Assembly (NCBI GenBank): GCA_016218275.1
Contig: JACREK010000075.1
Span: 1-20,143 of the forward strand
Origin: Candidatus Gottesmanbacteria bacterium
GTDB taxonomy: Bacteria; Patescibacteriota; Microgenomatia; 2-02-FULL-39-11
Length of the DNA: 20,143 nucleotides
Direction of reading: 5' to 3'
Position numbers and translations under genes: made by a program. The first letter of the stretch is position 1, and each line of letters opens with the position of its first letter. Shown piece by piece: positions 7,888-15,041 of the stretch. Below the pieces are notes generated by a model. That model was given only the letters and a program-made list of their open reading frames with translations. It was not told the DNA's origin and did no database searches.

Positions 7888-8186
7888 TATCTCCGGTTAA
7901 GATTTGGCGAAACCAAAAAAAGATTCAAAAACTTTTGGGTCTTGAAGCCAAAATTGTGAGTTTTACCCGCGTACACGTGCCGCCGGTGGGATTTATTTCC
8001 CAAGCTCCATATGTGATTATTGTTGCGGAATTTAATTCCGGAAGACGTTATACCGCACAGCTGGTAGACTGGGAGGAACATCATCTTAAAATTGGGCAAA
8101 AAGTTATATCGGTGTTACGAAAAACAAGAGATCCGAGCGAAGAAGGTGTAATTCCATATGGGGTTAAGTTTAGACCGATAGGATAA
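7884..8186 (+). CDS. DUF35 OB-fold protein lacking the zinc ribbon, partner of thiolase and HMG-CoA synthase
   Basis: A 100-aa protein. Residues from about 20 match the OB-fold half of archaeal DUF35 proteins: VSFTRVHVPPVGFISQAPY, then a strand with AQLVD, IGQKV and the C-terminal IPYGVKFRPIG. Family members usually begin with a helix (here ISPVKIWRNQKKIQKLLG), then a four-Cys rubredoxin-like zinc ribbon, then the OB fold. Here the helix runs straight into the OB fold and there is no Cys at all, so the ribbon has been lost. In archaea this subunit bridges thiolase and synthase and shapes a shared CoA site (known). The ATGA overlap with the thiolase gene supports the same role here (inference). 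Confidence 0.85.
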
Positions 8187-8212
8187 AAATAACCCAATTA
8201 TTGGTAGTATTT

Positions 8213-8238
8213 GATTATTGGTATTTATTGGATAATTT
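8213..8238 (+). repeat. 26-bp repeat before the mevalonate kinase start, also before the 12816 gene
   Basis: The segment GATTATTGGTATT + TATTGGATAATTT is identical at 12785-12810. It is preceded at both sites by AATAACCCAAT and followed 5 bases later by an ATG. GATAAT lies 7 bases before each ATG, where a -10 box for a leaderless mRNA would be, but no good -35 box was found. Confidence 0.8.
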
Positions 8239-8243
8239 CAACT

Positions 8244-9188
8244 ATGTCAATAGTTGTATCCGCTCCAGGTAAAATTCATCTTTTAGGAGAACACGCAGTG
8301 GTTTATGGCAGACCCGCTCTTTTGGCTGCAATAAACAGAAGGCTTTATATCAGAATTCAGGAAAAAAAAACTGAAAGAATAGAAATTAAGACAGGCGGAA
8401 GGAAGAAATTAGTTATACATAGTATTGATATCTTTAAGAAAGCTTTTTCCATAAAAAATCTGCCGCCCCTGGAAATTTCTATCACTTCACAAATTCCCAT
8501 CGGTTGCGGTTTGGGTTCATCGGCAGCCGTTTCTGCGGCAACAATCGGGGGTTTAATGAAATTTGTTAAAAATATCTGGAATCCCGGAAAGATTAACGAA
8601 TTAGCATATGAGGCGGAGAAAATTGCGCATGGTAATCCGTCAGGAGCAGACAATACGGCTGTTGTGTTTGGCGGTCTTCTTTGGTACCGGCGCGAATTTG
8701 ATTTCCTGCAGTCTATCTGGAGTTTGCCGATTTCCTCTTATAAAATACCCCAGTTTCTCATTATCGATACCGGCCGGCCCCAAGAATCAACCCGACAAAT
8801 GGTTTCTCATGTTGCCGCCTTGTATTCTAAAAAGAAAAATAGAATGGAGGAAGTTTTTAGCAGTCAGGAGGTCCAAACTAAAAGACTGCTCATCTCTTTG
8901 CGCAATAATAATAATGAAGAACTGAAAAATGCAATTTATTTAGGTGAAAAAAATTTGGAAAAGATGGAAGTGGTGGGAGATTTTGCCAAGGAAATTATTA
9001 GGGAAATAGAAAAATCAGGCGGTGTAGCAAAAGTTTGCGGAGCGGGGGGAAGAAAGGGAGGGAGCGGAATACTGCTTGTGTTTCATGAAAATTTAACCAA
9101 AGTTGAGGAAATTGGAAGAAAATATCATTTATCGGTTTCACCTGTAATTTTGGGAGAGGAAGGGATACGTATCGAATCAACAAATTAA
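8244..9188 (+). CDS. Mevalonate kinase (GHMP family)
   Basis: It phosphorylates mevalonate to 5-phosphomevalonate with ATP. Start chosen at the ATG at 8244 (314 aa), since the longer frame opens at a TTG in AT-rich repeat sequence and MSIVVSAPGKIHLLGEHAVV is the normal GHMP beginning. Motif 1 is SAPGKIHLLGEHAVVYG (6-22). Motif 2 is PIGCGLGSSAAVSAA, the phosphate-binding loop. HGNPSGADNTAVVFGG carries the catalytic Asp and matches mevalonate kinases. Motif 3 is KVCGAGGRKGGSGI near the C-terminus; its Gly-rich loop carries Arg-Lys where most have only Gly. A 57-base repeat-like gap separates it from the DUF35 gene. The archaeal-like form fits the other pathway genes. Confidence 0.92.
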   Translation: MSIVVSAPGKIHLLGEHAVVYGRPALLAAINRRLYIRIQEKKTERIEIKTGGRKKLVIHSIDIFKKAFSIKNLPPLEISITSQIPIGCGLGSSAAVSAATIGGLMKFVKNIWNPGKINELAYEAEKIAHGNPSGADNTAVVFGGLLWYRREFDFLQSIWSLPISSYKIPQFLIIDTGRPQESTRQMVSHVAALYSKKKNRMEEVFSSQEVQTKRLLISLRNNNNEELKNAIYLGEKNLEKMEVVGDFAKEIIREIEKSGGVAKVCGAGGRKGGSGILLVFHENLTKVEEIGRKYHLSVSPVILGEEGIRIESTN

Positions 9189-9267
9189 CCAATTTTCAAA
9201 TAAATACCAATTACCAATAATAATTAGTTGATTTGATTATTAGTTGATTGGATAATTTGATAATTTT
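9189..9267 (+). repeat. AT-rich repeat-like gap before the second GHMP kinase
   Basis: This 79-base gap contains AAATACCAATTACCAATAATAA, an inverted form of the ATTATTGGTATTT words before 8244, then TTAGTTGATTTGATTATTAG and GTTGATTGGATAATTTG. The last 17-base word recurs on the minus strand inside the UppS gene. No Shine-Dalgarno is seen. Confidence 0.6.
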
Positions 9268-10176
9268 ATGGCTATTTCTGTTTCAGCTCCCGGAAAACTG
9301 ATGATTTTAGGGGAACATGCGGTTGTTTATGGCTATCCCTGTATTGTTTCTTCCGTGGATAAATATTTAACAGTTAAGGGAGGAAGGAGTTTTGATAAAA
9401 ACGATACTTTTGTCACCGGGAAAATCAGGGATACAAGTTTTATTAAGTCAGCTATTGATATCATCCGCAATAAATATAAATTAAAAGAAAGAATTTTCCT
9501 TGAAACAGAAAGTGATTTGGGTGAGTATGGACTGGGGTCATCAGCCGCAGTGACTGTGGCTACCGTTAAATTGTTAAATGAACTTTTCGGTTTATCACTG
9601 ACAAATCAGGAAGCCTTTGAGCTTTCATATAAAGCTGTCCTTCAAGCGCAAAAGAAAGGTTCCGGTTTTGATGTGGCATCTTGCATCTTTGGTGGAACAA
9701 TTTATTTTGACGGAAAGAGCAAAGAGGTAGATGTTTTCTCACACGACCCTTTACCGATAATTGTTGGTTTTTCCGGAAATAAGGGAGATACTATGATTAT
9801 GATTGAGAAAGTAGCCGAACTAAAAAAAAAGAAGCAGAAGTTGGTAGAGGAAATATTTAATTCAATTGGCAAATTAGTCGGGCAGGGAAAAAGAGCAATT
9901 TGTAAGAAAGATTGGCAAAGGTTGGGAAAACTGATGAATGACGACCATCAATTACTTATAAAACTTGGAGTAAGCAATAACAAGTTAAATCAGCTGGTAG
10001 GGGAGGCGGTTAGAGCAGGAGCATATGGAGCCAAACTTTCAGGGGCAGGAGGAGGAGATTGTATGATTGCTTTGGTATCGGATGAAAATAGAGCAAAAGT
10101 AGAAGCTGCCATTAGAAATGCAGGAGGAGAATTAATCAATGTTGAGGTAGGTAAAGGGACATTGATCAATTATTAG
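9268..10176 (+). CDS. Phosphomevalonate kinase (GHMP family)
   Basis: A 302-aa GHMP kinase that by motif and position converts 5-phosphomevalonate to 5-diphosphomevalonate. Motif 1 is SAPGKLMILGEHAVVYG (5-21). Motif 2, YGLGSSAAVTVAT, is the ATP loop. KKGSGFDVASCIFGG is the pattern of phosphomevalonate kinases (KGSGxDVA) rather than HGNPSGxDN of mevalonate kinases. Motif 3 is AKLSGAGGGDCMIAL near 258-272. VGFSGNKGDTMIMI is the usual GHMP strand before the helical part. It follows mevalonate kinase and precedes the decarboxylase, which completes the eukaryotic-type ordering of steps. An alternative is a second mevalonate kinase paralog, which would leave the step before the decarboxylase unfilled. 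I favour phosphomevalonate kinase. Confidence 0.82.
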   Translation: MAISVSAPGKLMILGEHAVVYGYPCIVSSVDKYLTVKGGRSFDKNDTFVTGKIRDTSFIKSAIDIIRNKYKLKERIFLETESDLGEYGLGSSAAVTVATVKLLNELFGLSLTNQEAFELSYKAVLQAQKKGSGFDVASCIFGGTIYFDGKSKEVDVFSHDPLPIIVGFSGNKGDTMIMIEKVAELKKKKQKLVEEIFNSIGKLVGQGKRAICKKDWQRLGKLMNDDHQLLIKLGVSNNKLNQLVGEAVRAGAYGAKLSGAGGGDCMIALVSDENRAKVEAAIRNAGGELINVEVGKGTLINY

Positions 10177-10219
10177 CTCGAGCTATAATTTGGTCAATAT
10201 TAGAGTAAATAATATAAAT

Positions 10220-11197
10220 ATGAAAAAAACAGCGATAGCACCAGCAAATATTGCCTTTATAAAATACTGGGGGAAGAAAGATGAAGTATTGCGTCTTCCC
10301 TCAAACGGCAGTATTTCCATGAATTTAAGCGGTCTCACTACTACCACTACTGTTGAATTTTCAAAGAGTTACAAAAAAGATTTGGTGACTATTGACGGTC
10401 TGGTAAAAGCTGATGAGGAGAAAAGGGTGATAGAGCATCTTGATAGGATAAGAAATATGGCCGGTATTTTCCAAAAAGCCAAAGTTGTCAGCTTAAACAG
10501 TTTTCCCGCCAGCACCGGTCTTTCTTCTTCCGCTTCCGGATTTGCGGCTTTAACCCTCTCTGCCGCTTCTGCTGCAGGGCTTAATCTGTCTGAAAGAAAT
10601 TTATCAATTCTTGCCCGGCTTGCTTCAGGCTCTGCCTGCCGCTCTATACCTTCCGGATTTGTGGAATGGTTGGAAGGGACTGATAATAATTCATCGTATG
10701 CAGTATCTCTTCACCCTCCAGATTTCTGGAACATTGTTGATATTGTAGTTATTGTCAGTAGAGAAAAAAAAGAAGTTCCCACATCTGCCGGTCAAAAGTA
10801 TGCCTCAACCAGTCCGTTTTTTCCAGTGAGGCTTTCGCGGATCAATGATAAGATAAACCAAATCAAGACTTTTATGAAAGAAAAAAATTTCCTCAGATTT
10901 GGGGAATTGGTTGAAGCAGAAGCTCTGGAGATGCATGCCATCATGCTCACTTCCCAGCTCCCTCTTATCTATTGGCAACCGGAAACTTTACTTATTATGA
11001 AAGCGGTTCAGAATTGGAGAAAAGATGGGTTGCTTGTTTACTTTACCGTCAATACCGGACAAGACATTCATCTTATTTGTGAAAAAGAATTTATAAAAAG
11101 AGTAAAAACAAAACTTAAGAAAATAAAAGAAGTTAAAAATATTATTGTTAATTATACAGCAGAAGGAGCAAAAAATATTGGCAGACACCTGTTTTGA
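10220..11197 (+). CDS. Diphosphomevalonate decarboxylase, with Asn at the catalytic Asp position
   Basis: It makes isopentenyl diphosphate from 5-diphosphomevalonate. Start taken at the ATG at 10220 (325 aa), giving MKKTAIAPANIAFIKYWGKK, the classic start with catalytic-site Lys18. FPASTGLSSSASGFAA (95-110) is the ATP loop and ASGSACRSIPSGFVEW (135-150) carries the conserved Arg141. The motif that in most decarboxylases reads FDAGPN, with the catalytic Asp, is here FTVNTGQDIH (275-284), so Asn278 sits at the Asp position by my alignment, with Asp282 close by. This could be a family variant, a shifted alignment, or altered chemistry. The gap before it (43 bases) has no Shine-Dalgarno. UppS starts 5 bases after its stop. 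Confidence 0.88.
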   Translation: MKKTAIAPANIAFIKYWGKKDEVLRLPSNGSISMNLSGLTTTTTVEFSKSYKKDLVTIDGLVKADEEKRVIEHLDRIRNMAGIFQKAKVVSLNSFPASTGLSSSASGFAALTLSAASAAGLNLSERNLSILARLASGSACRSIPSGFVEWLEGTDNNSSYAVSLHPPDFWNIVDIVVIVSREKKEVPTSAGQKYASTSPFFPVRLSRINDKINQIKTFMKEKNFLRFGELVEAEALEMHAIMLTSQLPLIYWQPETLLIMKAVQNWRKDGLLVYFTVNTGQDIHLICEKEFIKRVKTKLKKIKEVKNIIVNYTAEGAKNIGRHLF

Positions 11198-11202
11198 TTA
11201 GT

Positions 11203-11892
11203 ATGATGAAAAATATCAATATCCCAAAACATATCGCTATCATTATGGATGGAAACCGCAGATGGGCAAAAGAAAAAGGACTGTCTTCTTTTGCGGGTCA
11301 TAAAAAAGGAGAAGAAGCAATTGAGCCTATTGTAGATACGGCAATAGAATTGGGTATTCCTTATCTTACCTTCTGGGCTTTCTCGACAGAAAATTGGCAC
11401 AGAGAGAAAAAAGAAGTATCATTTCTTTTAAATTTATACAGGGAAAATCTGGATAAGAAAGTGGACAGTTTTCACCGCAAAAATGTAAGAGTAAATGTAA
11501 TAGGAAATATATCCATGTTTCCCAAAGATATCCAGGAAAAAACAAAACAATGGATGGAAAAGACAAAAAATAATAAAAAAATTACAGTCAATATTGCCTT
11601 AAGTTATGGAGGACGGGATGAGATTATTAGAGCAATCAACAAATTATCCAATCAACAAATTATCCAATTAACAATAAAACAATTTAGCAATTATTTGGAT
11701 ACCGCTTCTCAACCAGACCCTGATTTATTGATTAGAACGGGAGGAGAGAAAAGACTCTCCGGATTTCTGCTTTGGCAAATGGAATATACAGAACTTTATT
11801 TTACAGATATTTACTGGCCCGATTTTACCGCCGAGGAATTTAAAAAGGCGATAGATGAATATTGCTATCGTCAAAGAAGGTTTGGGAGGTAG
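11203..11892 (+). CDS. uppS: Undecaprenyl diphosphate synthase (cis-prenyltransferase)
   Basis: It lengthens a short prenyl diphosphate with isopentenyl diphosphate units to the carrier lipid used for cell wall and surface glycans. It has 229 aa from the ATG at 11203; the next codon is also ATG. Motifs in order are HIAIIMDGNRRWAK with the catalytic Asp; GHKKGEEAIEPIV; LTFWAFSTENWHRE; IALSYGGRDEI; and LLIRTGGEKRLSGFLLWQ...ELYFTDIYWPDF near the C-terminus. The variable stretch before the RTGGE motif (NKLSNQQIIQLTIKQ) is coded by two tandem 16-base units at 11635-11666. The position straight after the decarboxylase ties the mevalonate genes to carrier-lipid output. Its short-chain starter must come from a synthase outside the window. 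Confidence 0.94.
   Translation: MMKNINIPKHIAIIMDGNRRWAKEKGLSSFAGHKKGEEAIEPIVDTAIELGIPYLTFWAFSTENWHREKKEVSFLLNLYRENLDKKVDSFHRKNVRVNVIGNISMFPKDIQEKTKQWMEKTKNNKKITVNIALSYGGRDEIIRAINKLSNQQIIQLTIKQFSNYLDTASQPDPDLLIRTGGEKRLSGFLLWQMEYTELYFTDIYWPDFTAEEFKKAIDEYCYRQRRFGR
11635..11666 (+). repeat. Tandem 16-bp repeat inside uppS
   Basis: ATCAACAAATTATCCA occurs twice head to tail. On the minus strand it reads TGGATAATTTGTTGAT, sharing the TTGATTGGATAATTTG word with the gap before 9268. It codes for the variable loop of UppS. Confidence 0.88.
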
Positions 11893-11928
11893 TATAATTG
11901 TTATAATCATTATAACTATTATAATTAT
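11893..11928 (+). repeat. Four 9-bp TATAA units filling the gap between uppS and the next ATG
   Basis: The units are TATAATTGT, TATAATCAT, TATAACTAT and TATAATTAT. They begin at the first base after the uppS stop and end at the base before the ATG at 11929. The 9-base phase gives three exact TATAAT words. They could be tandem -10 boxes or binding sites for a ribbon-helix-helix protein such as the one coded next (inference). Confidence 0.9.
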
Positions 11929-12768
11929 ATGGACAGAGAACGCCTCACTATCACCTTAAAAAAATCAGTTCTTGCCAAAGTTGACGGTTTTATCGACGGT
12001 ACCAAAATCCGCAATCGATCTCATGCGATAGAATATCTTATCACTCAAAGTTTAACACCAAAGATTAATCAGGCGGTTGTTCTTGCCGGCGGAAGAGGGC
12101 TAAATATGCGTCCCTTTACGCATGAAGTGCCAAAGGGTTTGTTTCCGGTGGGCGGAAAACCAATATTGGAGCATATTGTGGAACTGCTGCGCCGCTTCGA
12201 AGTACGGGATATAATTTTTTCCATTGGTCATTTGGGAGATAAAATTAAAGAGCACTTTGGTGATGGGAAAAAATTTGGAGTGAACATCGTATATGTCTTG
12301 GAGAAGGAAGAAGTCGGTACAGGAGGAGCGCTGAATTTAGCCAAAAAATATATAAAGAGTGAATCATTTTTGGTAGTTCACGGCGATATATTGATTGATA
12401 TAGAGCTGTCTGATTTTATTTCCTTCCATAAAGAGCAGGAGACCGTTGCAACTATTGCCTTGACTTCGGTAGTTGATACATCGGAGTTTGGAGAAGTGGT
12501 GATGCAGGGGACCAAAATTACTCAGTTCAGAGAAAAACCCAAAAAAGGAAAACAGACGTCTCAACTGATAAACTGCGGTTTATATTTATTCAACCGTGAT
12601 ATATTTAATTATATTCCCCCAAAAGGATTTTCTCTCCTTGAAGATTTGTTTCCATCTCTTGCTGAGAGAAGTCAGTTATCCGGATATCTTTTTGCCGGAC
12701 ATTGGGTTGATATAGGTACTCCATCCTCTTATGAGCGTGCCATAAGGCAGTGGGGTAGTAAAAAATAA
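11929..12768 (+). CDS. Ribbon-helix-helix DNA-binding domain fused to a sugar nucleotidyltransferase-like domain
   Basis: 279 aa with two parts. Residues about 1-43 (RLTITLKKSVLAKVDGFI... RNRSHAIEYLITQSL) have the strand-helix-helix pattern of CopG/MetJ DNA-binding proteins. Residues 47-279 match the NTP-transferase fold: AVVLAGGRGLNMRPFT (49-64), PKGLFPVGGKPILEH (68-82), a GTGGALNLA loop (130-138), metal-site-like HGDILID (151-157), and a C-terminal GHWVDIGTPSSYERA. The family loop is usually GGxGTRLxPLT; here Thr-Arg is replaced by Leu-Asn, removing the Arg that contacts the phosphates. The Lys residues of PKG and GKP and the Asp of HGD remain. It may be an enzyme with a DNA-binding domain or a nucleotide-sugar sensor that regulates its own operon (inference). 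Confidence 0.85.
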   Translation: MDRERLTITLKKSVLAKVDGFIDGTKIRNRSHAIEYLITQSLTPKINQAVVLAGGRGLNMRPFTHEVPKGLFPVGGKPILEHIVELLRRFEVRDIIFSIGHLGDKIKEHFGDGKKFGVNIVYVLEKEEVGTGGALNLAKKYIKSESFLVVHGDILIDIELSDFISFHKEQETVATIALTSVVDTSEFGEVVMQGTKITQFREKPKKGKQTSQLINCGLYLFNRDIFNYIPPKGFSLLEDLFPSLAERSQLSGYLFAGHWVDIGTPSSYERAIRQWGSKK

Positions 12769-12784
12769 CCCAATAGCGGGATTG

Positions 12785-12810
12785 GATTATTGGTATTTAT
12801 TGGATAATTT
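12785..12810 (+). repeat. 26-bp repeat before the beta-propeller-like gene, same as 8213-8238
   Basis: This is an exact second copy of the 26-base segment found before mevalonate kinase. Here too AATAACCCAAT lies upstream and the ATG follows 5 bases after it. GATAAT at 12803-12808 lies 7 bases before the ATG. Confidence 0.82.
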
Positions 12811-12815
12811 ATTTT

Positions 12816-14114
12816 ATGGATCAATATCCTGCCCAAGTCGAAGATAGTCAATCAACAATTCCTCCGTCAGAACCACCTCTGGAGATACCGCCTTCGCCTT
12901 TTAAAAAATTTCTACCATTTATTATCGTTGGAACAGTTTTATTGATTTTGCTATCTGGCATTTTAGTTTTAAGTATTGGCAAATCATCAACTAAAAATAT
13001 TGTTCCTACACCTTCCCCTCGTCCGACAGCTACTCCTTTTCCCGCTCCCACCATTCCTTTGGTTACAAGAGCTGCTACATCTTCATCAACAATTAATACT
13101 CCAGTAAAAATCGGGCGGTTATCATTTATAAGAAATGGTGATATCTACAATAGCGATCTTGCCACCTTTTCACTCCTGGTTAAAAATGCTACCCCTGCAG
13201 GAGATAAGCTAAGCTGGTCGCCAATGGGTAATTTTCTTGCCTGGAGGCCTAAAACACCTACCGCAACTCCGTCTGCTTTAGTAGTTTATAATCGGTCAAA
13301 ACAAACTTCTACTTACATTAAACCAAGCACTTCTCCTTATTCAGAGTTGATTGATTATGCTTGGTCGGCAGATGAGGTAGATGTAGCGGTTCTATCACAC
13401 GATTCTTTTTTTAATATTTCTCTCTATCATTCTGCTACTCCAACTTCTCGGCTTAATCTTTACAACAGTAATCTTCCTATTAAACAAGTTTTTTGGCCGG
13501 AGGAAAGAAAAATTATTTTTTTAACAAATGAAGGCATAAATAGTATTGAATTTAAAAATGCTAGTCCTGCTGCTTCGCTTCTTATTAATAATTCTTCTAT
13601 CATGAATATGATACTAAGTCCAAATGGTAAGGAAGTTCTTTATAGTGTCGGTGATGATAAAAAAAGCGATTTGTATTTAGTCAATACCGACGGCATCAAT
13701 AATCGTCTAATTCCACCGATGCCGGCAAAAATTGATATGGGTACAACTAATTTGCCAGCAACCACTCTTAATAACGGTTTTATCCCTTATGCCGTCTTTT
13801 TCCCTGATGGCAACAGATTATTGGTAGGCTATCACTATCTGCCCAATCTTCCTTTGGTTGGTATTTACAACTTAAAAGAAAACTCCTTTGTAGCCGTTGC
13901 ACCATTTATATTATATAAATCAGATTTAATGGTGGATGACTTAAGACTTCTAGGAGATAGAGTCGGCACAACTGCTGAAGGCATACCTACTTGGCAAATT
14001 TCTCTTTTTACTCTTGAAGATAATAGCAAGTTGGGGCTTATTAGAGCGATACCAAATGCTTCATCGCCGGCATTTTATGGCCGTGACATCTTACCTTCGG
14101 GGAATATGTTCTAG
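12816..14114 (+). CDS. Membrane-anchored protein with a beta-propeller-like external domain
   Basis: A 432-aa protein. Residues 1-30 are Pro/Gln-rich and cytoplasmic, 32-54 form one membrane helix (FLPFIIVGTVLLILLSG), and 62-80 make a Pro/Thr linker (PTPSPRPTATPFPAP). The remainder has repeated blocks with the TolB/PD40 style: DKLSWSPMGNFLAWRP, DYAWSADEVDVAVL, MILSPNGKEVLYSVGDDKKSDLYLVNTDG, AVFFPDGNRLLVGYHY. These D-x-x-W/F-S-P-D/N-G blades suggest a propeller outside the cell. No catalytic motif is seen. It is the last gene of the mevalonate-UppS series and its stop codon lies one base before repeat R4. Its role may lie in envelope binding or signalling (unknown). Confidence 0.72.
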   Translation: MDQYPAQVEDSQSTIPPSEPPLEIPPSPFKKFLPFIIVGTVLLILLSGILVLSIGKSSTKNIVPTPSPRPTATPFPAPTIPLVTRAATSSSTINTPVKIGRLSFIRNGDIYNSDLATFSLLVKNATPAGDKLSWSPMGNFLAWRPKTPTATPSALVVYNRSKQTSTYIKPSTSPYSELIDYAWSADEVDVAVLSHDSFFNISLYHSATPTSRLNLYNSNLPIKQVFWPEERKIIFLTNEGINSIEFKNASPAASLLINNSSIMNMILSPNGKEVLYSVGDDKKSDLYLVNTDGINNRLIPPMPAKIDMGTTNLPATTLNNGFIPYAVFFPDGNRLLVGYHYLPNLPLVGIYNLKENSFVAVAPFILYKSDLMVDDLRLLGDRVGTTAEGIPTWQISLFTLEDNSKLGLIRAIPNASSPAFYGRDILPSGNMF

Positions 14115-14115
14115 C

Positions 14116-14238
14116 GTCATTCCGACCAAGCGGAGCGCGTGGAGGAATCTCTCGTGTATACGAGCTCAAACGAGCCTGCACTGAGCTTGTCGAACGTGTT
14201 GAGAGATCCCTCTCCGCCAACTGGCGGATCGGGATGAC
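14116..14238. repeat. GTCAT-ended repeat between convergent genes (copy R4), possible two-way terminator
   Basis: A 123-base element from GTCATTCCGA to CGGGATGAC. It shares about 58 nearly identical central bases with copy R2, including CACTGAGCTTGTCGAACG and the TCTCTC/GAGAGA arms, and contains a TCCGCC/GGCGGA hairpin. It fills all of the gap between two converging genes, 1 base from one stop and 4 from the other. Confidence 0.85.
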
Positions 14239-14242
14239 ATAG

Positions 14243-14557
14243 TCATTTATACACGCCCAACTTAAAAACGTAATCAACTATCTGGACGATCCAGAAAGCT
14301 ACAAAAATAATGATAAAGCCGATTATGGCATTGGTAATTTTCCCTCGTCCGCTCTCTGCCTTTTTTGGATCACCCATTGAAGTAAGATAATCAAAGCCTC
14401 CCCAAAGCAGGTATAAAAGCAGTATTACCCCGGCAATAGAAAATAGAATTGGGAGTGCGTTGGTGACTAAAGAAGCAAGGTTGGTAAAACGTCCGGCAGG
14501 CAGAGGTCCTGTGATGGCTTGACCGCCGGGAAGAGTTAAGTTTTGCGCCAATTCCAT
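14243..14557 (-). CDS. T4SS pilin-like protein (P7)
   Basis: A 104-aa two-helix protein starting MELAQNLTLPGG, matching the LAQN start of the first pilin of the other cluster, which suggests the two lead a shared subgroup. The first helix (about 38-58) leads into WGGFDYLTSMGDPKKAESGR, the shared turn with Met in place of the first Gly, and the second helix is IIGFIIIFVAFWIVQIV. The gap upstream is an array of 9-base units rather than a Shine-Dalgarno. It is the last gene of the second pilin group and meets the 12816-14114 gene tail to tail. Role as a pilin inferred. Confidence 0.75.
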   Translation of the reverse strand: MELAQNLTLPGGQAITGPLPAGRFTNLASLVTNALPILFSIAGVILLLYLLWGGFDYLTSMGDPKKAESGRGKITNAIIGFIIIFVAFWIVQIVDYVFKLGVYK

Positions 14558-14560
14558 AAT

Positions 14561-14605
14561 TTATAACTTTTGTAACAGTTATAACGATTATAACAGTTAT
14601 ACACT
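14561..14605 (-). repeat. Five 9-bp units before the ATG of the 14243-14557 gene
   Basis: Minus-strand units in order are AGTGTATAA, CTGTTATAA, TCGTTATAA, CTGTTACAA and AAGTTATAA, then ATT and the ATG. The consensus NNGTTATAA resembles the array at 11893-11928 read in shifted phase. Confidence 0.82.
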
Positions 14606-14611
14606 ATCGAC

Positions 14612-15040
14612 TCATCCAAAACCAGGTAATGCCAGAACATCAACGCCAATTACCCTAAGGAGAAAAATGGAGAAAATAATCAGGAGAAGTCCGGTTAAAG
14701 CCGAAGTGATAATCTGTTTTGCTTCTTCAATCTTTTCGGCATTTCCGGCGGAAGTCAAAATCACAAAAGCACCATAGAGGAAATAAAGAAAGGCGATACT
14801 GCCGGCAAGTCCCACACCGGTAGTGAAAATATAATCTTTAATTAATGCAGAAAAATCAATTGGTAAGCAGCCGATGGCTGACCAGATATGCTTATCGTCG
14901 GAAACGCACTTAACGCAAGCAGATTTGAAGTTCGGATCAAGTTGATTACAAATTTGAGAGATAGCTGCCTCTACCCGATGTGAAGAAAAAATAAAAAAGA
15001 AAACAAAAGCGCCAAGGAAAAAAAATATTTTTTTCTTCAT
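14612..15040 (-). CDS. T4SS pilin-like protein with signal peptide and Cys-rich external segment (P8)
   Basis: A 142-aa protein from the ATG at 15040, which has a good Shine-Dalgarno GGAGG five bases upstream (complement of 15046-15050) and gives MKKKIFFFLG..., a strong signal peptide ending HRVEAA. The longer frame starting at 15112 would lie in the upstream gene. The mature part has four Cys (CNQLD, ACVKC, IGCLP), then a helix, AFVILTSAGNAEKIEEAKQ, a second helix and a tail ending VLALPGFG. The upstream neighbour has the same plan and ends RLPGFGG, so they are tandem duplicates. The Cys may form external disulfides (inference). It begins one base after the upstream stop, so the two are co-translated. 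Confidence 0.8.
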   Translation of the reverse strand: MKKKIFFFLGAFVFFFIFSSHRVEAAISQICNQLDPNFKSACVKCVSDDKHIWSAIGCLPIDFSALIKDYIFTTGVGLAGSIAFLYFLYGAFVILTSAGNAEKIEEAKQIITSALTGLLLIIFSIFLLRVIGVDVLALPGFG

Positions 15041-15041
15041 C

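Noticed and set aside
11893..11928. TATAAT words as ordinary promoters
   Set aside because: No -35 box fits, so I report the array as a repeat and only suggest a regulatory use.
12816..14114. Truncation of the propeller-like protein by repeat R4
   Set aside because: The stop lies just before the repeat, which is suggestive, but without a full-length relative to compare there is no direct sign that residues are missing.
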